Assembly: GCF_004152845.1 (NCBI RefSeq)
Contig: NZ_SEON01000009.1
Span: 62,001 to 126,000 of the forward strand
DNA from: Sphingobium fuliginis
Lineage (GTDB): Bacteria; Pseudomonadota; Alphaproteobacteria; Sphingomonadales; Sphingomonadaceae
Length of the DNA stretch: 64,000 bases
Direction of reading: 5' to 3'
Shown: piece after piece, positions 41,959 through 51,984 of the stretch
Position numbering within the stretch: the stretch's first letter is position 1
Layout of the letters: the number at the start of each line of letters is the position of its first letter
Made by a program: the position numbers and the translations under genes
The notes under the pieces: model-generated
What the model saw: the letters and a program-made list of their open reading frames with translations, nothing else
Told to the model about the DNA's origin: nothing
The model's database searches: none

Positions 41959-44900
41959 CTATTCCGCCGGTTGCGCCGTCGCAGCGCGGTTGTCGCCGGG
42001 CTTGTAGGTCAGCAGGCGGCGGCCCAGGCGCGGGCCGACCCATTCCTCGATCCCCAGCGCCAGGCTGAATGTCGCGGGCACGATCACCAGCGTCAGCACG
42101 GTCGAGAGGATGAGCCCACCGATCACGGTGATGCCCATGGGCGCGCGCCATGCGCCGTCGCCGCCCAGCGACAGGGCCGTGGGCACCATCCCCGCCACCA
42201 TCGCCACGGTGGTCATGACGATGGGCTGGGCGCGCTTGTGCCCGGCGTCGATGATCGCCTCCAGCTTCGGCACGCCCTTGCCCATCTCCTCCAGCGCGAA
42301 GTCGATGACGAGGATCGAGTTCTTGGCGACGATGCCCAGCAGCATCAGCAGGCCGATCAGCACGGGCATGGACACCGGATTGCCGGTCAGGTGCAGCGCC
42401 ACCGCCCCGCCCAGCGGCGCCAGCAGCAGCGACCCCAGGTTGACGAACGGAGGCATCAGCCGCTTGTAGAGCAGCGTCAGCACCGCCAGCACCAGCATGA
42501 TGCCGGAAATGACGGCGATGACGAAATTCTGGATCATCTCCGCCTGCCACTTGCTGTCGCCGGTATTCAGCTTCTGCACGCCCAGTATCTTGCCGGCGGC
42601 GATGGCCTTCATGGTCGGCAGGGCGTCGATCTTGGCCATGGCCTGGCTGGTCACGATGCCCGGCGCCAGGTCCGCGCCCACGACGATGCGGCGGATCTGG
42701 TTGTAGCGGCGGATCTGCGTCGGGCCCGCGCCGAATTCTATGTCGGCCACGACCTTCAGCGGTACGGACCCGCCGCTGACCGTGGGCACCGGCATGTTCT
42801 GGATCGTCGCAAGGTCGCGCCGGCTGTTTTCCGCGACCGCCACGCGGATCGGAATCTGCCGGTCGGACAGCGAGAATTTGGCGCTGTTCTGGTCGATGTC
42901 GCCGATCGTCGCGACGCGGATCGTCTGGCTGAGCGCGGCGGTGGTGACGCCCAGGCTGGCGGCCAGGTCGAAGCGCGGCTTGATGACGATTTCCGGCCGG
43001 TTCATGTCGCCCGCCACCCGCGGCGCACGGATTTCATGGATGCCCGCCATTTCCGCCACCAGCCTGTTGGCGGTTTCCTCCAGCTTCACCGGATCGTCGC
43101 TGCCGAACATGATGATGATGTCGCGGCCGAAGCCGCCGCCCGATTGCGACTGGAAATTGACGCGGGCGTCGGCCACCTGCTGGAATTTGGGCGCGACCTT
43201 GCGTTCCCATTCGACGGAGGAGATGGGCCGGTCCTTCCTCAATGTCAGAAAGATGTCGGCGCCCGTCGTCTGGATGTCGGCAAAGGCGGCCTCTACCATA
43301 TCCTTGTCGGCGGCGAGCATGTCCGCGACCTTGCGCGTGATCGCCGTCGTCTGTTGCAGGGTGCTGCCGGGCACGGTTTCGATCTTCACCTGGCTGAAAT
43401 CGGTGTCGATCGTCGGCTGGAACGACATGGGCAGCGTGCCGAAGGCGAAGATCGTGGCGACAAAGGCCAGGAAACCCATGCCCAGCGTCCAGATGCGGTG
43501 GTCGCGAATCCAGGCGGTGAAGCGGGCCATGCCGCCACGGGCGCGATGGGCGACGGCCTTGCGCTCGTCCAGCGACCAGCGCAGCACGGCCATATAGGCG
43601 TCCATCAGCCAGCCCTCGCCATGGCTTTCCTGGCCATGCGCCTTCAGGAAATAGGCCGCGATCATCGGCGTGATCAGGCGCGCGACGGCCAGGCTGAGCA
43701 GCACCGCGACCACCACGGTCATGCCGAACTGAATGAAGAACTGGCCCGAAATGCCCGGCATCAGCGCGACGGGCAGGAACACCGCGACGATCGCCATGGT
43801 GGTCGCCAGCACCGCGAGGCCGATTTCGTCGGCGGCGTCGATGGAGGCCTGATAGGCGCTTTTGCCCATGCGCATGTGGCGCACGATATTCTCGATCTCG
43901 ACAATGGCGTCGTCGACCAGCACGCCCGCCACCAGGCTGAGCGCCAGCAGCGAGATGCCGTTCAGCGTGAAGCCCATCATGTCCATGAACCAGAAGGCCG
44001 GGATCGCGGACAGCGGAATGGCGAGCGCGGAGATCATGGTCGCGCGCCAGTCGCGCAGGAACAGGAAGACGATGACGACGGCCAGCACCGCGCCCTCGAT
44101 CATCGCCTGCATGGCGCTGTGATACTGGCCCTTGGTATATTCGACGCTGGTGTAGAGCTGCTTGTACTGGACCTTCGGATTTTCCTTCCGGAGCTGGTCC
44201 AGCACCTTCATCGCCTCGTCGAAGACGGTGACGTCGGACGATCCCTTGGCCTTTTCCATGCTGAAGCTGGTCACCTGCCGCCCGTTCATCAGGGACAGCG
44301 AACGCTGTTCGGCATACATGTCGCGCACGTCGGCCAGATCGGCCAGCTTGACGGTGCGGCCGCCGGAAATGGCGATCTGGGTCTGGCCCAGGGCATAGGC
44401 GTCGCGGGCGTTGCCGAGCACGCGGATCGCCTGTTCGGCGCCCGCGATTTCGGTGCGGCCGCCCGCCGCGTTGAGGTTCACCTGCTGAAGCTGCTGGTTG
44501 ACCTGGGACGCCGTGATGCCATGCGACTGCAGCTTGGCCGGGTCCAAGATGACGCGGATTTCGCGGGACACGCCGCCGCCGCGCTTGACCGCCGCCATGC
44601 CCGGCACGGCCAGCAGCCGCTTCGCCACCGTATTGTCGACATACCAGGACAGCTCCTCCAGCGTCATGTCGGTCGCTTCGGCGCTGAAATAGGCGATAGG
44701 CCCGCCGTCGATGTCCACCCGGCTGACCTGCGGCTCCAATATCCCTTCGGGCAGGTCGCTGCGGATCTGGTCGACGGCGTTCTTCACATCGTTGACGGCG
44801 CGGTCGACGGGCGTGCCGATCTGGAACTGCACATTGGTGTTGGATTCGCCCTCCGACACCCAGGAAGTGATCTCGTCCACGCCGCTGATGCCGCGCACTG

Positions 44901-45117
44901 CGGCCTCGACGCGCTGCGTCACCTGCGTCTCCAGCTCTGTCGGCGCGGCGCCGGGCTGGCGCACGACGACGCTGGCCATGGGGAAGCTGACGTCGGGATT
45001 CTGGTTGACGTCCATCCGGCTGAAGCTGACCAGGCCGGCCAGCAGCAGCGCGACGAACAGGACGATCGGCGACACCGGGTTGCGGATGGCCCAGGCGGAG
45101 ATATTACGAAAACTCAT
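41959..45117 (-). CDS. RND multidrug efflux transporter, inner-membrane permease
   Basis: A 1052-residue, 12-helix resistance-nodulation-division pump. The proton-relay aspartates are in [16 protein letters not shown], and [18 protein letters not shown] is the usual N-terminal periplasmic start. It is of the AcrB/MdtB hydrophobe/amphiphile type that exports drugs and detergents via a membrane-fusion protein and a TolC-like channel. The adaptor gene lies upstream on the same strand, 52 bases away. No outer-membrane gene is adjacent. Confidence 0.93.
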   Translation of the reverse strand: MSFRNISAWAIRNPVSPIVLFVALLLAGLVSFSRMDVNQNPDVSFPMASVVVRQPGAAPTELETQVTQRVEAAVRGISGVDEITSWVSEGESNTNVQFQIGTPVDRAVNDVKNAVDQIRSDLPEGILEPQVSRVDIDGGPIAYFSAEATDMTLEELSWYVDNTVAKRLLAVPGMAAVKRGGGVSREIRVILDPAKLQSHGITASQVNQQLQQVNLNAAGGRTEIAGAEQAIRVLGNARDAYALGQTQIAISGGRTVKLADLADVRDMYAEQRSLSLMNGRQVTSFSMEKAKGSSDVTVFDEAMKVLDQLRKENPKVQYKQLYTSVEYTKGQYHSAMQAMIEGAVLAVVIVFLFLRDWRATMISALAIPLSAIPAFWFMDMMGFTLNGISLLALSLVAGVLVDDAIVEIENIVRHMRMGKSAYQASIDAADEIGLAVLATTMAIVAVFLPVALMPGISGQFFIQFGMTVVVAVLLSLAVARLITPMIAAYFLKAHGQESHGEGWLMDAYMAVLRWSLDERKAVAHRARGGMARFTAWIRDHRIWTLGMGFLAFVATIFAFGTLPMSFQPTIDTDFSQVKIETVPGSTLQQTTAITRKVADMLAADKDMVEAAFADIQTTGADIFLTLRKDRPISSVEWERKVAPKFQQVADARVNFQSQSGGGFGRDIIIMFGSDDPVKLEETANRLVAEMAGIHEIRAPRVAGDMNRPEIVIKPRFDLAASLGVTTAALSQTIRVATIGDIDQNSAKFSLSDRQIPIRVAVAENSRRDLATIQNMPVPTVSGGSVPLKVVADIEFGAGPTQIRRYNQIRRIVVGADLAPGIVTSQAMAKIDALPTMKAIAAGKILGVQKLNTGDSKWQAEMIQNFVIAVISGIMLVLAVLTLLYKRLMPPFVNLGSLLLAPLGGAVALHLTGNPVSMPVLIGLLMLLGIVAKNSILVIDFALEEMGKGVPKLEAIIDAGHKRAQPIVMTTVAMVAGMVPTALSLGGDGAWRAPMGITVIGGLILSTVLTLVIVPATFSLALGIEEWVGPRLGRRLLTYKPGDNRAATAQPAE

Positions 45118-45169
45118 GACGGCTTCCTCGCCTGCCGGTGGATGCGCCGGTCAGACGCATCCCGCCGCT

Positions 45170-46342
45170 TCATTTCGACTTGCCGGCTTCCGGCTTCACC
45201 TTCTGCCCCGGCGTCAGGAACGCGCCGGCCGAAGCCACGATGCGTTCGTCGCCGTTGAGGCCGTTCAGGATCGACACGCCCGCATCGGTCACCTGACCGA
45301 TCTTGACGTCGCGCCGCTGCACCTCGTCCCGGCCGTTGACGACATAGACGAAATTGCCCTTCTCGTCGCTCTGCACCGCCGATTCCGGCAGCATCGGCGC
45401 GGAGCCGGTGCCGCTGACGATCGCGGCGGATGCGAAGCCGCCCGGACGGATCGCCGGATTATAGGGGATGGCGATGCGGGCGATGCCCTGCCGGGTCTGA
45501 TTGTCGACCACCGGCGACACCTGCCAGACGCGCCCGGCAAATTGCGCCGTGCCGCCGACCGGGGTCACGGTGGCGCTGTTGCCCGGACGGATCGCGGCCA
45601 GATCGCCCTCGCTGACCTGGGCCAGCATCTCCATCTCCCCGCCCTTCGCCATGCGGAACAGCACGGCGCTGCCCGAACTCACGATCTGGCCAGGTTCCAC
45701 CGCGCGGGTCAGCACCAGGCCCGCGGCGGGCGCGCGGATGTCGAGGCGGCCAGTGCGAGCGCGCTGTTCGGCCAGCTGCGCGACGGCGACGCTGACGCGG
45801 GCATTGGCGGCGTCGCGGGTGGCGGTGCGCTGGTCGATGTCGGCCTGGCTGATGAAGCCGCGCGACACCAGCGCCCGGGCGCGGTCGAGCTGCGCCTGCG
45901 CCAGCTTGGCGTCGGCGCGGTTGACCTCCACCTGCGCGGCGAGGGAGCGGATCTGCTCGGTCTGGACGGAGCGTTCGACCGTCGCCAGCACCTGGCCGGC
46001 GCGCACCCAGTCGCCCGGCTGGACCAGCACGCGCGTCACCGCGCCGCCTTCCCCGACCACGCCCACCGGCATCTCCACCCGCGCCGCGAGCGATCCGGTG
46101 GCGCTGACGGTGTTGGATACGGTCGACCGGCCCGGGCTGATCACCGTCACGACCGGCGCCTGCACGGCGCCGGCGGGCGCCTCCGCCCCTTTGCCGTGCA
46201 TGCTGACCCAGGTGGCGGCGGCGATCAGGATGATCGCGATCACGGCGCCGATCGTCAGCCGACGGCGCCAGACGGAGCGTTCCTCCTGCTCGCCAAGGAC
46301 ATTTGCCGGAGCGTCGCCGACCAATGAAGTTTCGTAATTCAT
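45170..46342 (-). CDS. RND efflux periplasmic adaptor (membrane-fusion protein)
   Basis: A 390-residue adaptor. One N-terminal membrane helix (RLTIGAVIAIILIAAATWVS) is followed by lipoyl-like (VLVQPGDWVRAGQVLATVER), helical-hairpin and beta-barrel domains, as in MdtA/AcrA. The start at 46342 has a weak ribosome site; an in-frame ATG at 46411 would add 23 residues. It is co-directional with the RND permease. Confidence 0.9.
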   Translation of the reverse strand: MNYETSLVGDAPANVLGEQEERSVWRRRLTIGAVIAIILIAAATWVSMHGKGAEAPAGAVQAPVVTVISPGRSTVSNTVSATGSLAARVEMPVGVVGEGGAVTRVLVQPGDWVRAGQVLATVERSVQTEQIRSLAAQVEVNRADAKLAQAQLDRARALVSRGFISQADIDQRTATRDAANARVSVAVAQLAEQRARTGRLDIRAPAAGLVLTRAVEPGQIVSSGSAVLFRMAKGGEMEMLAQVSEGDLAAIRPGNSATVTPVGGTAQFAGRVWQVSPVVDNQTRQGIARIAIPYNPAIRPGGFASAAIVSGTGSAPMLPESAVQSDEKGNFVYVVNGRDEVQRRDVKIGQVTDAGVSILNGLNGDERIVASAGAFLTPGQKVKPEAGKSK

Positions 46343-46527
46343 CCTGAACCCATCTTTCGGCCATAGGCGCCGTTCGGGTGCTGTATTATATGAATACATC
46401 ACCCGGCTCAAGCCCCCATTATCACGGCGGTGCGGAGGACGGCAAAGCCCTTCCGTCGTACCTGCTGGCCCTTGCCAAAGCGGCGCGACTATGGCGCTAT
46501 GCCCTGTATGGCGGCTGGAGGGCGGCG

Positions 46528-46776
46528 ATGGAATTGCTCGGATGGATCATGGTCGGCCTGTTCGCGGGCGCCATCGCGCGGCTGGTCATGCCCGGGCGCG
46601 ATCCGGGCGGCTGCGTCGTCACCATATTGCTGGGCATCGCCGGCGCGCTGCTGGCGGGCTATGTCGGGCGGCTGCTGGGCGTCTATGCGCCCGGCGAGCA
46701 GGCGAGCTTCATCGCGGCGGTGCTGGGGGCGATCGGCGTGCTGGCGCTCTATCGCTTCTTCTCCGGGCGGGGCTGA
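46528..46776 (+). CDS. GlsB/YeaQ/YmgE family small membrane protein
   Basis: An 82-residue protein with three hydrophobic segments (MELLGWIMVGLFAGAIARLV, VTILLGIAGALLAGYVGRLL, AAVLGAIGVLALYRFF). This transglycosylase-associated family responds to stress; its exact function is unknown. GGAGG at 46517-46521 fits the ATG at 46528. Confidence 0.88.
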   Translation: MELLGWIMVGLFAGAIARLVMPGRDPGGCVVTILLGIAGALLAGYVGRLLGVYAPGEQASFIAAVLGAIGVLALYRFFSGRG

Positions 46777-46783
46777 ACGCAAA

Positions 46784-46818
46784 AAAGGGCCGCGCCCTTT
46801 CGGAGCACGGCCCTTTTG
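46784..46818. terminator. Bidirectional terminator between the two GlsB-like genes
   Basis: AAAAGGGCCG at one arm and CGGCCCTTTT at the other form a symmetrical stem with A/T tracts on both sides, placed between two convergent genes. Confidence 0.85.
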
Positions 46819-46835
46819 ATCGTCTCCGGCGCTGT

Positions 46836-47090
46836 TTAGCGGACCGAACCGCGACGGACCAGATTAACGATCGCGAGCAGGATGATGGCGCCGACCAGCG
46901 ACACGAGGAAGCTGTAAAGCGTCAGGCCGTCATTGATCGAACCGCCGCTGAAGATCAGGCCGCCGATGAACGCGCCGACGATGCCGACGACGATGTTCAG
47001 CAGGATGCCCTGTTGTGCGTCGGTCCGCATGACCATGCTGGCAAGCCAGCCGATGATGCCGCCGACAACGAGCCACAAGATGATGCCCAT
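46836..47090 (-). CDS. GlsB/YeaQ/YmgE family small membrane protein
   Basis: An 84-residue protein with three membrane segments (IILWLVVGGIIGWLASMVM, LLNIVVGIVGAFIGGLIF, FLVSLVGAIILLAIVNLV) and the usual GG-rich first helix. It converges on a related gene, possibly a diverged duplicate. AAGGAGAG stands before the ATG. Confidence 0.9.
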   Translation of the reverse strand: MGIILWLVVGGIIGWLASMVMRTDAQQGILLNIVVGIVGAFIGGLIFSGGSINDGLTLYSFLVSLVGAIILLAIVNLVRRGSVR

Positions 47091-47248
47091 TTCTCACTCT
47101 CCTTGGACCATAGCCCCTTTCGGGTGGGCTGATCTGTTCAACGGAGAAGTCGGCGTTACGTTCCCTTTCGCACTTGACAAAGAAGAAGGCCGCCGGATGA
47201 CATATCCGGCGGCCTTCCTGTGCGACCCTTCATTGCTGAAACGGATGA

Positions 47249-47548
47249 TCAGTATTTCTGCTGCCGTTCGTAGAGGGACTTGTAATATTGGATGCGCGTC
47301 ACGCGCAGGCCGTGCATGCCCGAACGGTCGACGGCGCGCTGCCAGCTCGCAAATTCCTCCAGCGTCAGCGAATAGCGCGCGCAGGCTTCGTCCACGGTCA
47401 GCAGGCCGCCGTTCACGGCCGCCACGACTTCAGCCTTGCGGCGCACGACCCAGCGAGTCGTATCGACGGGCGGCAGGCTTTCCAGAGTCAGGGGTTCTCC
47501 CAGCGGCCCGACGACCTGTGCAGGTCTGATTTTCTGGTTTTCGATCAT
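47249..47548 (-). CDS. sciP: CtrA inhibitor SciP (DUF1153)
   Basis: A 99-residue protein with VVGPLGEPLTLESLPP and RWVVRRKAEVVAAVNGGLLT, then DEACARYSLTLEEFASWQRA, the SciP helix-turn-helix. In Caulobacter SciP binds DNA and blocks transcription activation by the cell-cycle regulator CtrA. The family is typical of alphaproteobacteria. The ATG at 47548 is chosen; 47560 is possible. Confidence 0.92.
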   Translation of the reverse strand: MIENQKIRPAQVVGPLGEPLTLESLPPVDTTRWVVRRKAEVVAAVNGGLLTVDEACARYSLTLEEFASWQRAVDRSGMHGLRVTRIQYYKSLYERQQKY

Positions 47549-47656
47549 TATCACCCTCAATAAGCGGCACTGGCGTTGCCGATTTCAGCAGTGCTTGCCT
47601 GTTTGCGCTTCAAGCCCTGAACAGGCCCTAAAGCGCCACGGTAAACGCCCCCTTCA

Positions 47657-47953
47657 TCATCCTTTCCCCACCTTTAAACGGTTCGCGATCAACGGGTTAA
47701 AGCTGCCCGCGAGCCCCACGGCCTCGATCTTGCCGCCGGAACGTGGCGCGAGAATATCGGCCAGTTCCTGAACCCAGTCTCCCTCGATCTCCTGCCCCCG
47801 CAGGACGCCTGCGACCGCCTGCGCGGTGGGGCTGGCCGCCTGCGCCGCCGCCGAAGCGGCCCGCAAGGACGGCCAGACCGGCACGCGCCGCCGGCCCGAA
47901 GGCTTGACGAAGCCGGCCTTGAGCCCGCCCGTCCTGAGGAATCCCAGATCCAT
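47657..47953 (-). CDS. Hypothetical protein upstream of mnmA
   Basis: An open frame of 98 codons ([20 protein letters not shown], then [20 protein letters not shown]). It has no family I know. It fills an otherwise long gap between sciP and mnmA, is divergent from mnmA, and has sensible amino-acid use with a basic N-terminal half. No clear ribosome site is visible. Confidence 0.5.
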   Translation of the reverse strand: MDLGFLRTGGLKAGFVKPSGRRRVPVWPSLRAASAAAQAASPTAQAVAGVLRGQEIEGDWVQELADILAPRSGGKIEAVGLAGSFNPLIANRLKVGKG

Positions 47954-48077
47954 GGGAGAGCGGTTTACGGAGCAAAGGATAAGGTCCGGTAAATTTGCCC
48001 CCAAAATGGGGTATGGAATGCGACGAAACGTTGAATTCGTCTGGCACCCCGAAGGGCGGGCGACTATATGCGCGCGC

Positions 48078-49184
48078 ATGCAGCCCCAGTTCCAGCTCAA
48101 CGAGCCGCTCGATGCGCGGCGCATCGTCGTCGCCATGTCCGGCGGCGTGGACAGCAGCGTCGTCGCCGCGCTCGCCGCGCGCACGGGGGCGGAGACCATC
48201 GGCGTCACGCTCCAGCTCTACGATCATGGCGCGGCGGTCGGGCGGACGGGAAGCTGCTGCGCCGGGCAGGACATACGCGACGCGCGGGCGGTCGCGGACC
48301 GCATCGGCATCGCCCATTATGTCTTTGATTATGAAAGCCGGTTCCGGGATTCGGTGATCGCTGATTTTGCCGACGAATATATGGCCGGGCGCACGCCCAT
48401 CCCCTGCGTGAAGTGCAATATGGGGGTGAAGTTCACCGATCTGTTTGCAATAGCCCGCGATCTGGGCGCCGACTGCCTGGCCACCGGCCATTATGTGCGT
48501 CGGGTGGAGGGAGCGCAGGGCGCCGAACTGCATCGCGCCGCCGATCCGGCGCGGGACCAGAGCTATTTCCTGTTCGCCACGACTCAGGCGCAGCTCGACT
48601 ATCTGCGCTTCCCGTTGGGCGGCCTGCCCAAGCCGCAGGTGCGGGAGATCGCGGCCGAACTGGGCCTGTCGGTGGCGATGAAGCCCGACAGCCAGGACAT
48701 CTGCTTCGTGCCGGACGGCGACTATGCGAAGATCGTGCGCAAGCTGCGGCCGGATGCCGATGAGGGCGGCGACATCGTCCATATCGACGGCCGCGTGATG
48801 GGCACGCACAAGGGGATGATCCACTATACCGTCGGCCAGCGCAAAGGGCTGGAGATCGGCGGCCAGGCCGAACCGCTCTATGTCGTGCGGCTGGATGCGC
48901 AGGCGCGGCGGGTGATCGTCGGGCCGAAGGCGGCGCTCGCGGTTTCGGCGGCAAGGCTGAGCGACATCAACTGGCTGGGCGGGGATTTTTCCGGGCCCTT
49001 GACGGCCAAGGTGCGCTCCATGGCCAAACCCGTCCCGGCCCGGCTGGAGGGCGAGCGGCTGGTCTTCGACGCGCCCGAATATGGCGTCGCGCCCGGGCAG
49101 GCGGCGGTGCTCTATGCCGGGGACCGGGTGCTGGGCGGCGGCTGGATCGCCGCGACGGAAGCGGCGCTGGCGGAGGCGGCGTAG
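48078..49184 (+). CDS. mnmA: tRNA-specific 2-thiouridylase MnmA
   Basis: A 368-residue enzyme that thiolates U34 of tRNA-Lys, Glu and Gln. The P-loop motif is [15 protein letters not shown] near residue 20. The catalytic cysteines lie in [12 protein letters not shown] and [23 protein letters not shown] and [11 protein letters not shown] mark the C-terminal domains. The start is the ATG at 48078; longer frames are not supported. Confidence 0.95.
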   Translation: MQPQFQLNEPLDARRIVVAMSGGVDSSVVAALAARTGAETIGVTLQLYDHGAAVGRTGSCCAGQDIRDARAVADRIGIAHYVFDYESRFRDSVIADFADEYMAGRTPIPCVKCNMGVKFTDLFAIARDLGADCLATGHYVRRVEGAQGAELHRAADPARDQSYFLFATTQAQLDYLRFPLGGLPKPQVREIAAELGLSVAMKPDSQDICFVPDGDYAKIVRKLRPDADEGGDIVHIDGRVMGTHKGMIHYTVGQRKGLEIGGQAEPLYVVRLDAQARRVIVGPKAALAVSAARLSDINWLGGDFSGPLTAKVRSMAKPVPARLEGERLVFDAPEYGVAPGQAAVLYAGDRVLGGGWIAATEAALAEAA

Positions 49185-49279
49185 ATAGCCCGGCGCGTTC
49201 CTGCGCACGCAAGTGCCGCGCTTGCCGGAACCAGCGCCACCTTGCCCTTTCCCGCCTCGCCCAGTAAGGCCCGCGCGTC

Positions 49280-49942
49280 ATGACTCGTCCGCTCACCTTC
49301 GCCATTCCCAAGGGCCGCATCCTCGATGAGGCGCTGCCCCTGCTTGCCAAAGCCGGTATCGAGCCGGAGACGGAATTCCATGACAAGAAGAGCCGCGCGC
49401 TGCGCTTCGCCACCAATCGGCCGGACGTGGCGATCATCCGCGTGCGCGCCTTCGACGTGGCGACCTTCGTCGCGCATGGCGCGGCGCAGATCGGCATCGT
49501 CGGATCGGACGTGCTGGAAGAGTTCGACTATTCGGAAATCTATGCGCCCGTCGACCTCGACATGGGGCATTGCCGCCTGTCGGTGGCGGAACCCGAAGGT
49601 CTTGCCGACGAGGACGAAGCGGCGATGAGCCATGTGCGCGTGGCGACCAAATATCCCCACCTGACGCGCAAATATTATGAGGCGCGTGGCATTCAGGCGG
49701 AATGCGTGAAGCTGAACGGCGCGATGGAGCTGGCCCCTTCGCTGGGCCTGTCGCGGCGGATCGTGGACCTTGTGTCCTCGGGCGCGACGCTGAAGGCCAA
49801 TGGGCTGGTGGAAACCAATGTCATCATGCAGGTGTCGGCGCGGCTGATCGTCAATCGCGCCGCGTTCAAGATGCGATCGGCGGAACTGACGCCGCTGGTG
49901 GATGCCTTCCGCAAGGCCGTGGGGGTCAAGGATGCGGCGTGA
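49280..49942 (+). CDS. hisG: ATP phosphoribosyltransferase, short form
   Basis: A 220-residue HisG of the short type, which catalyses the first step of histidine synthesis. [19 protein letters not shown] and [11 protein letters not shown] are visible, with the PRPP-binding region [17 protein letters not shown]. The short form lacks the regulatory C-terminal domain and normally needs HisZ, which is not in this window. hisD follows. Confidence 0.94.
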   Translation: MTRPLTFAIPKGRILDEALPLLAKAGIEPETEFHDKKSRALRFATNRPDVAIIRVRAFDVATFVAHGAAQIGIVGSDVLEEFDYSEIYAPVDLDMGHCRLSVAEPEGLADEDEAAMSHVRVATKYPHLTRKYYEARGIQAECVKLNGAMELAPSLGLSRRIVDLVSSGATLKANGLVETNVIMQVSARLIVNRAAFKMRSAELTPLVDAFRKAVGVKDAA

Positions 49943-50018
49943 TCCCTTCACCGTCGTTCGCGCGCAGGTGGGAACCCGTCTCCCGCACGTTGCGCTTGGT
50001 GCGTCTTATGGGAGATGG

Positions 50019-50038
50019 ATCCCCGCCTCCGCGGGGAT
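50019..50038. repeat. Short palindromic repeat between hisG and hisD
   Basis: ATCCCCGC-CTCC-GCGGGGAT, a perfect 8-bp inverted repeat. Sequences like this are scattered between genes in sphingomonad genomes, usually followed by GACGG as here. Confidence 0.6.
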
Positions 50039-50059
50039 GACGGAAGGAGGTTGGGGCCT

Positions 50060-51349
50060 ATGAACTTCCGCCTTTCCACCGCCGACAGCGATTTCGCAGC
50101 CGCCTTCGCCGCCCTGGTCGATGCCCGGCGCGAGGCCGATGAGGATGTGTCGCGCGACGTCACCGCGATCCTGAAGCGCGTGCGCGCCCAGGGCGATACG
50201 GCGCTGGCCGACTATACCAGCCGTTTCGATCGGCATGATTTGAACGTCAGCGGCTGGGCGGTCGAACCCGCCGAATGCCGCAAGGCGCTGGACGGTCTTT
50301 CGACCGAATTGCGCGACGCGCTGGAACTCGCGGCGGCGCGCATCGCGGCCTATCATGAAAAGCAGAAGCCGCAGGACAGCGACAGCGTGGACGCGGCGGG
50401 CGTCCGTCTCGGCGCGCGCTGGAATGCGGTGGATGCGGCTGGACTGTACGTGCCGGGCGGGCGGGCAGCCTATCCCAGTTCGCTGCTGATGAACGTCATC
50501 CCCGCCAGGGTCGCGGGCGTCGAGCGCATCGCCATGGTCACGCCCACCCCCCATGGCGAGATCAACCCGCTGGTGCTGGCCGCGGCCGCCATCGCCGGGA
50601 TCGAGGAGATCTGGCGCGTCGGTGGGGCGCAGGCGGTGGCGGCGCTGGCCTATGGCACGGACCGGATCAGGCCGGTCGACGTCATCACCGGCCCCGGCAA
50701 CGCCTGGGTGGCGGAGGCGAAGCGCCAGCTTTACGGCGTGGTCGGCATCGACATGGTCGCGGGTCCGTCGGAGATCGTCGTGGTGGCCGACGGCAAGAAC
50801 AATCCCGACTGGATCGCCGCCGACCTGCTCAGCCAGTCGGAGCATGACCCGACCAGCCAGTCGATCCTGTTCACCGACGACGCGGCCTTTGCCGATGCGG
50901 TGGCGGCGGCGGTGGAGCGGCGCCTGCCCCTGCTCGCCACGCAGGCGGTCGCGACCGCGAGCTGGAACGCCAATGGCGCGATCATCGTCGTGCGCGACTT
51001 CGAGGAAGCCATGCCGCTGGTCGACCGCCTCGCCGCCGAGCATCTGGAACTGGCGGTCGACGATCCCGACGCGCTCTTCAAGCAGGTGCGCCATGCCGGT
51101 TCCGTCTTCCTGGGCCGGATGACGCCGGAAGCGGTGGGCGATTATGTCGCCGGGCCGAACCATGTGCTGCCGACCGGCCGCCGGGCGCGATTCTCCTCCG
51201 GCCTTTCGGTGCTGGATTTCATGAAGCGCACCAGCTTCCTCAGCCTCAACCAGAGCAGCATCGACGCCATCGGCCCCGCCGCCTTCGCGCTGGCGGAGGC
51301 GGAGGGGCTTCCGGCCCATGCGGCTTCGGTGGCGCTGCGTTTGAAATAA
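50060..51349 (+). CDS. hisD: Histidinol dehydrogenase
   Basis: A 429-residue zinc NAD+ enzyme for the last two oxidations of histidine synthesis. GLYVPGGRAAYPSSLLMNVI, DVITGPGNAWVAEAKRQLYG and ADLLSQSEHDPTSQSILFT are signatures; the Ser-Glu-His of QSEHD contributes metal and catalytic residues. GGAAGGAGG precedes the ATG at 50060. Confidence 0.96.
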   Translation: MNFRLSTADSDFAAAFAALVDARREADEDVSRDVTAILKRVRAQGDTALADYTSRFDRHDLNVSGWAVEPAECRKALDGLSTELRDALELAAARIAAYHEKQKPQDSDSVDAAGVRLGARWNAVDAAGLYVPGGRAAYPSSLLMNVIPARVAGVERIAMVTPTPHGEINPLVLAAAAIAGIEEIWRVGGAQAVAALAYGTDRIRPVDVITGPGNAWVAEAKRQLYGVVGIDMVAGPSEIVVVADGKNNPDWIAADLLSQSEHDPTSQSILFTDDAAFADAVAAAVERRLPLLATQAVATASWNANGAIIVVRDFEEAMPLVDRLAAEHLELAVDDPDALFKQVRHAGSVFLGRMTPEAVGDYVAGPNHVLPTGRRARFSSGLSVLDFMKRTSFLSLNQSSIDAIGPAAFALAEAEGLPAHAASVALRLK

Positions 51350-51377
51350 TTTCCCCTTCACTGCGTTCGGCAAAGGG

Positions 51378-51401
51378 CTTCGACAGGCTCAGCCCGAACG
51401 G
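51378..51401. repeat. Dispersed REP-like element upstream of nusB
   Basis: CTTCGACAGGCTCAGCCCGA followed by ACGG matches the pattern of the two copies after nusB. Confidence 0.55.
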
Positions 51402-51414
51402 TTATGGAAAGACT

Positions 51415-51861
51415 ATGAACGACCGCTCCAAATCCCGCTCCGCCGCGCGCCTCGCCGCGGTGCAGGCGCTCTACCAGCTTGAGATGGAGGGCACGCCGCT
51501 CCACCTGTTGCTGCATGAATTCCACCAGCACCGCCTGGGCGCGACTATAGAGGATGTCACCTATGCGCAGGCGGAGGAAAGCTTCTTCGACGATGTCGTG
51601 CAGGGCGTGGACCGGCGGCGCGAGGAGATTGACGGGCTGATCGTGGCGCGGCTCTCCAAGGGCTGGAGCCTGGAGCGGCTCGACAAGCCGATGCGGCAGA
51701 TCCTGCGCGCCGGCACCTATGAACTGCTCGCCCGCAAGGATGTGGCGACCGGCACGGTGATCAGCGAATATGTCGACGTCGCCCATGCCTTCTACGACAA
51801 GCGCGAGGCGGGTTTCGTGAACGGGCTGCTGGACGCCGTGGCCAAGGACGTGCGGAAATAG
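51415..51861 (+). CDS. nusB: Transcription antitermination factor NusB
   Basis: A 148-residue RNA-binding helical protein: RSAARLAAVQALYQLEMEGT at the N-terminus, KPMRQILRAGTYELLARKDV in the middle, and VISEYVDVAHAFYDKREAGF then VNGLLDAVAKDVRK at the C-terminus. It binds boxA RNA with S10 and supports rRNA transcription. Confidence 0.95.
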   Translation: MNDRSKSRSAARLAAVQALYQLEMEGTPLHLLLHEFHQHRLGATIEDVTYAQAEESFFDDVVQGVDRRREEIDGLIVARLSKGWSLERLDKPMRQILRAGTYELLARKDVATGTVISEYVDVAHAFYDKREAGFVNGLLDAVAKDVRK

Positions 51862-51874
51862 GAACAGAAAATAT

Positions 51875-51973
51875 CCGTTCGGGCTGAGCTTGTCGAAGCC
51901 CCTCACTTCCTTAAAAAGGAGAAAAAGCCGTTGGCTTCGCCGGCCTTCGGCTCGACAAGCTCAGGGTGAACGG
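51875..51973. repeat. Inverted pair of REP-like elements between nusB and thiL
   Basis: CCGTTCGGGCTGAGCTTGTC (51875 on) and the opposite-oriented CGGCTCGACAAGCTCAGGGT (51948 on) are near-reverse complements about 47 bases apart. The RNA could fold into a long hairpin. Confidence 0.6.
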
Positions 51974-51984
51974 ATTTCATTTCA

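Noticed and set aside
41971..45258. An open frame of 1095 codons on the plus strand, opposite the RND efflux genes
   Set aside because: It mirrors the real minus-strand gene, is rich in His, Arg, Asp and Gly in the way of GC-rich shadow frames, and has no domain or ribosome site.
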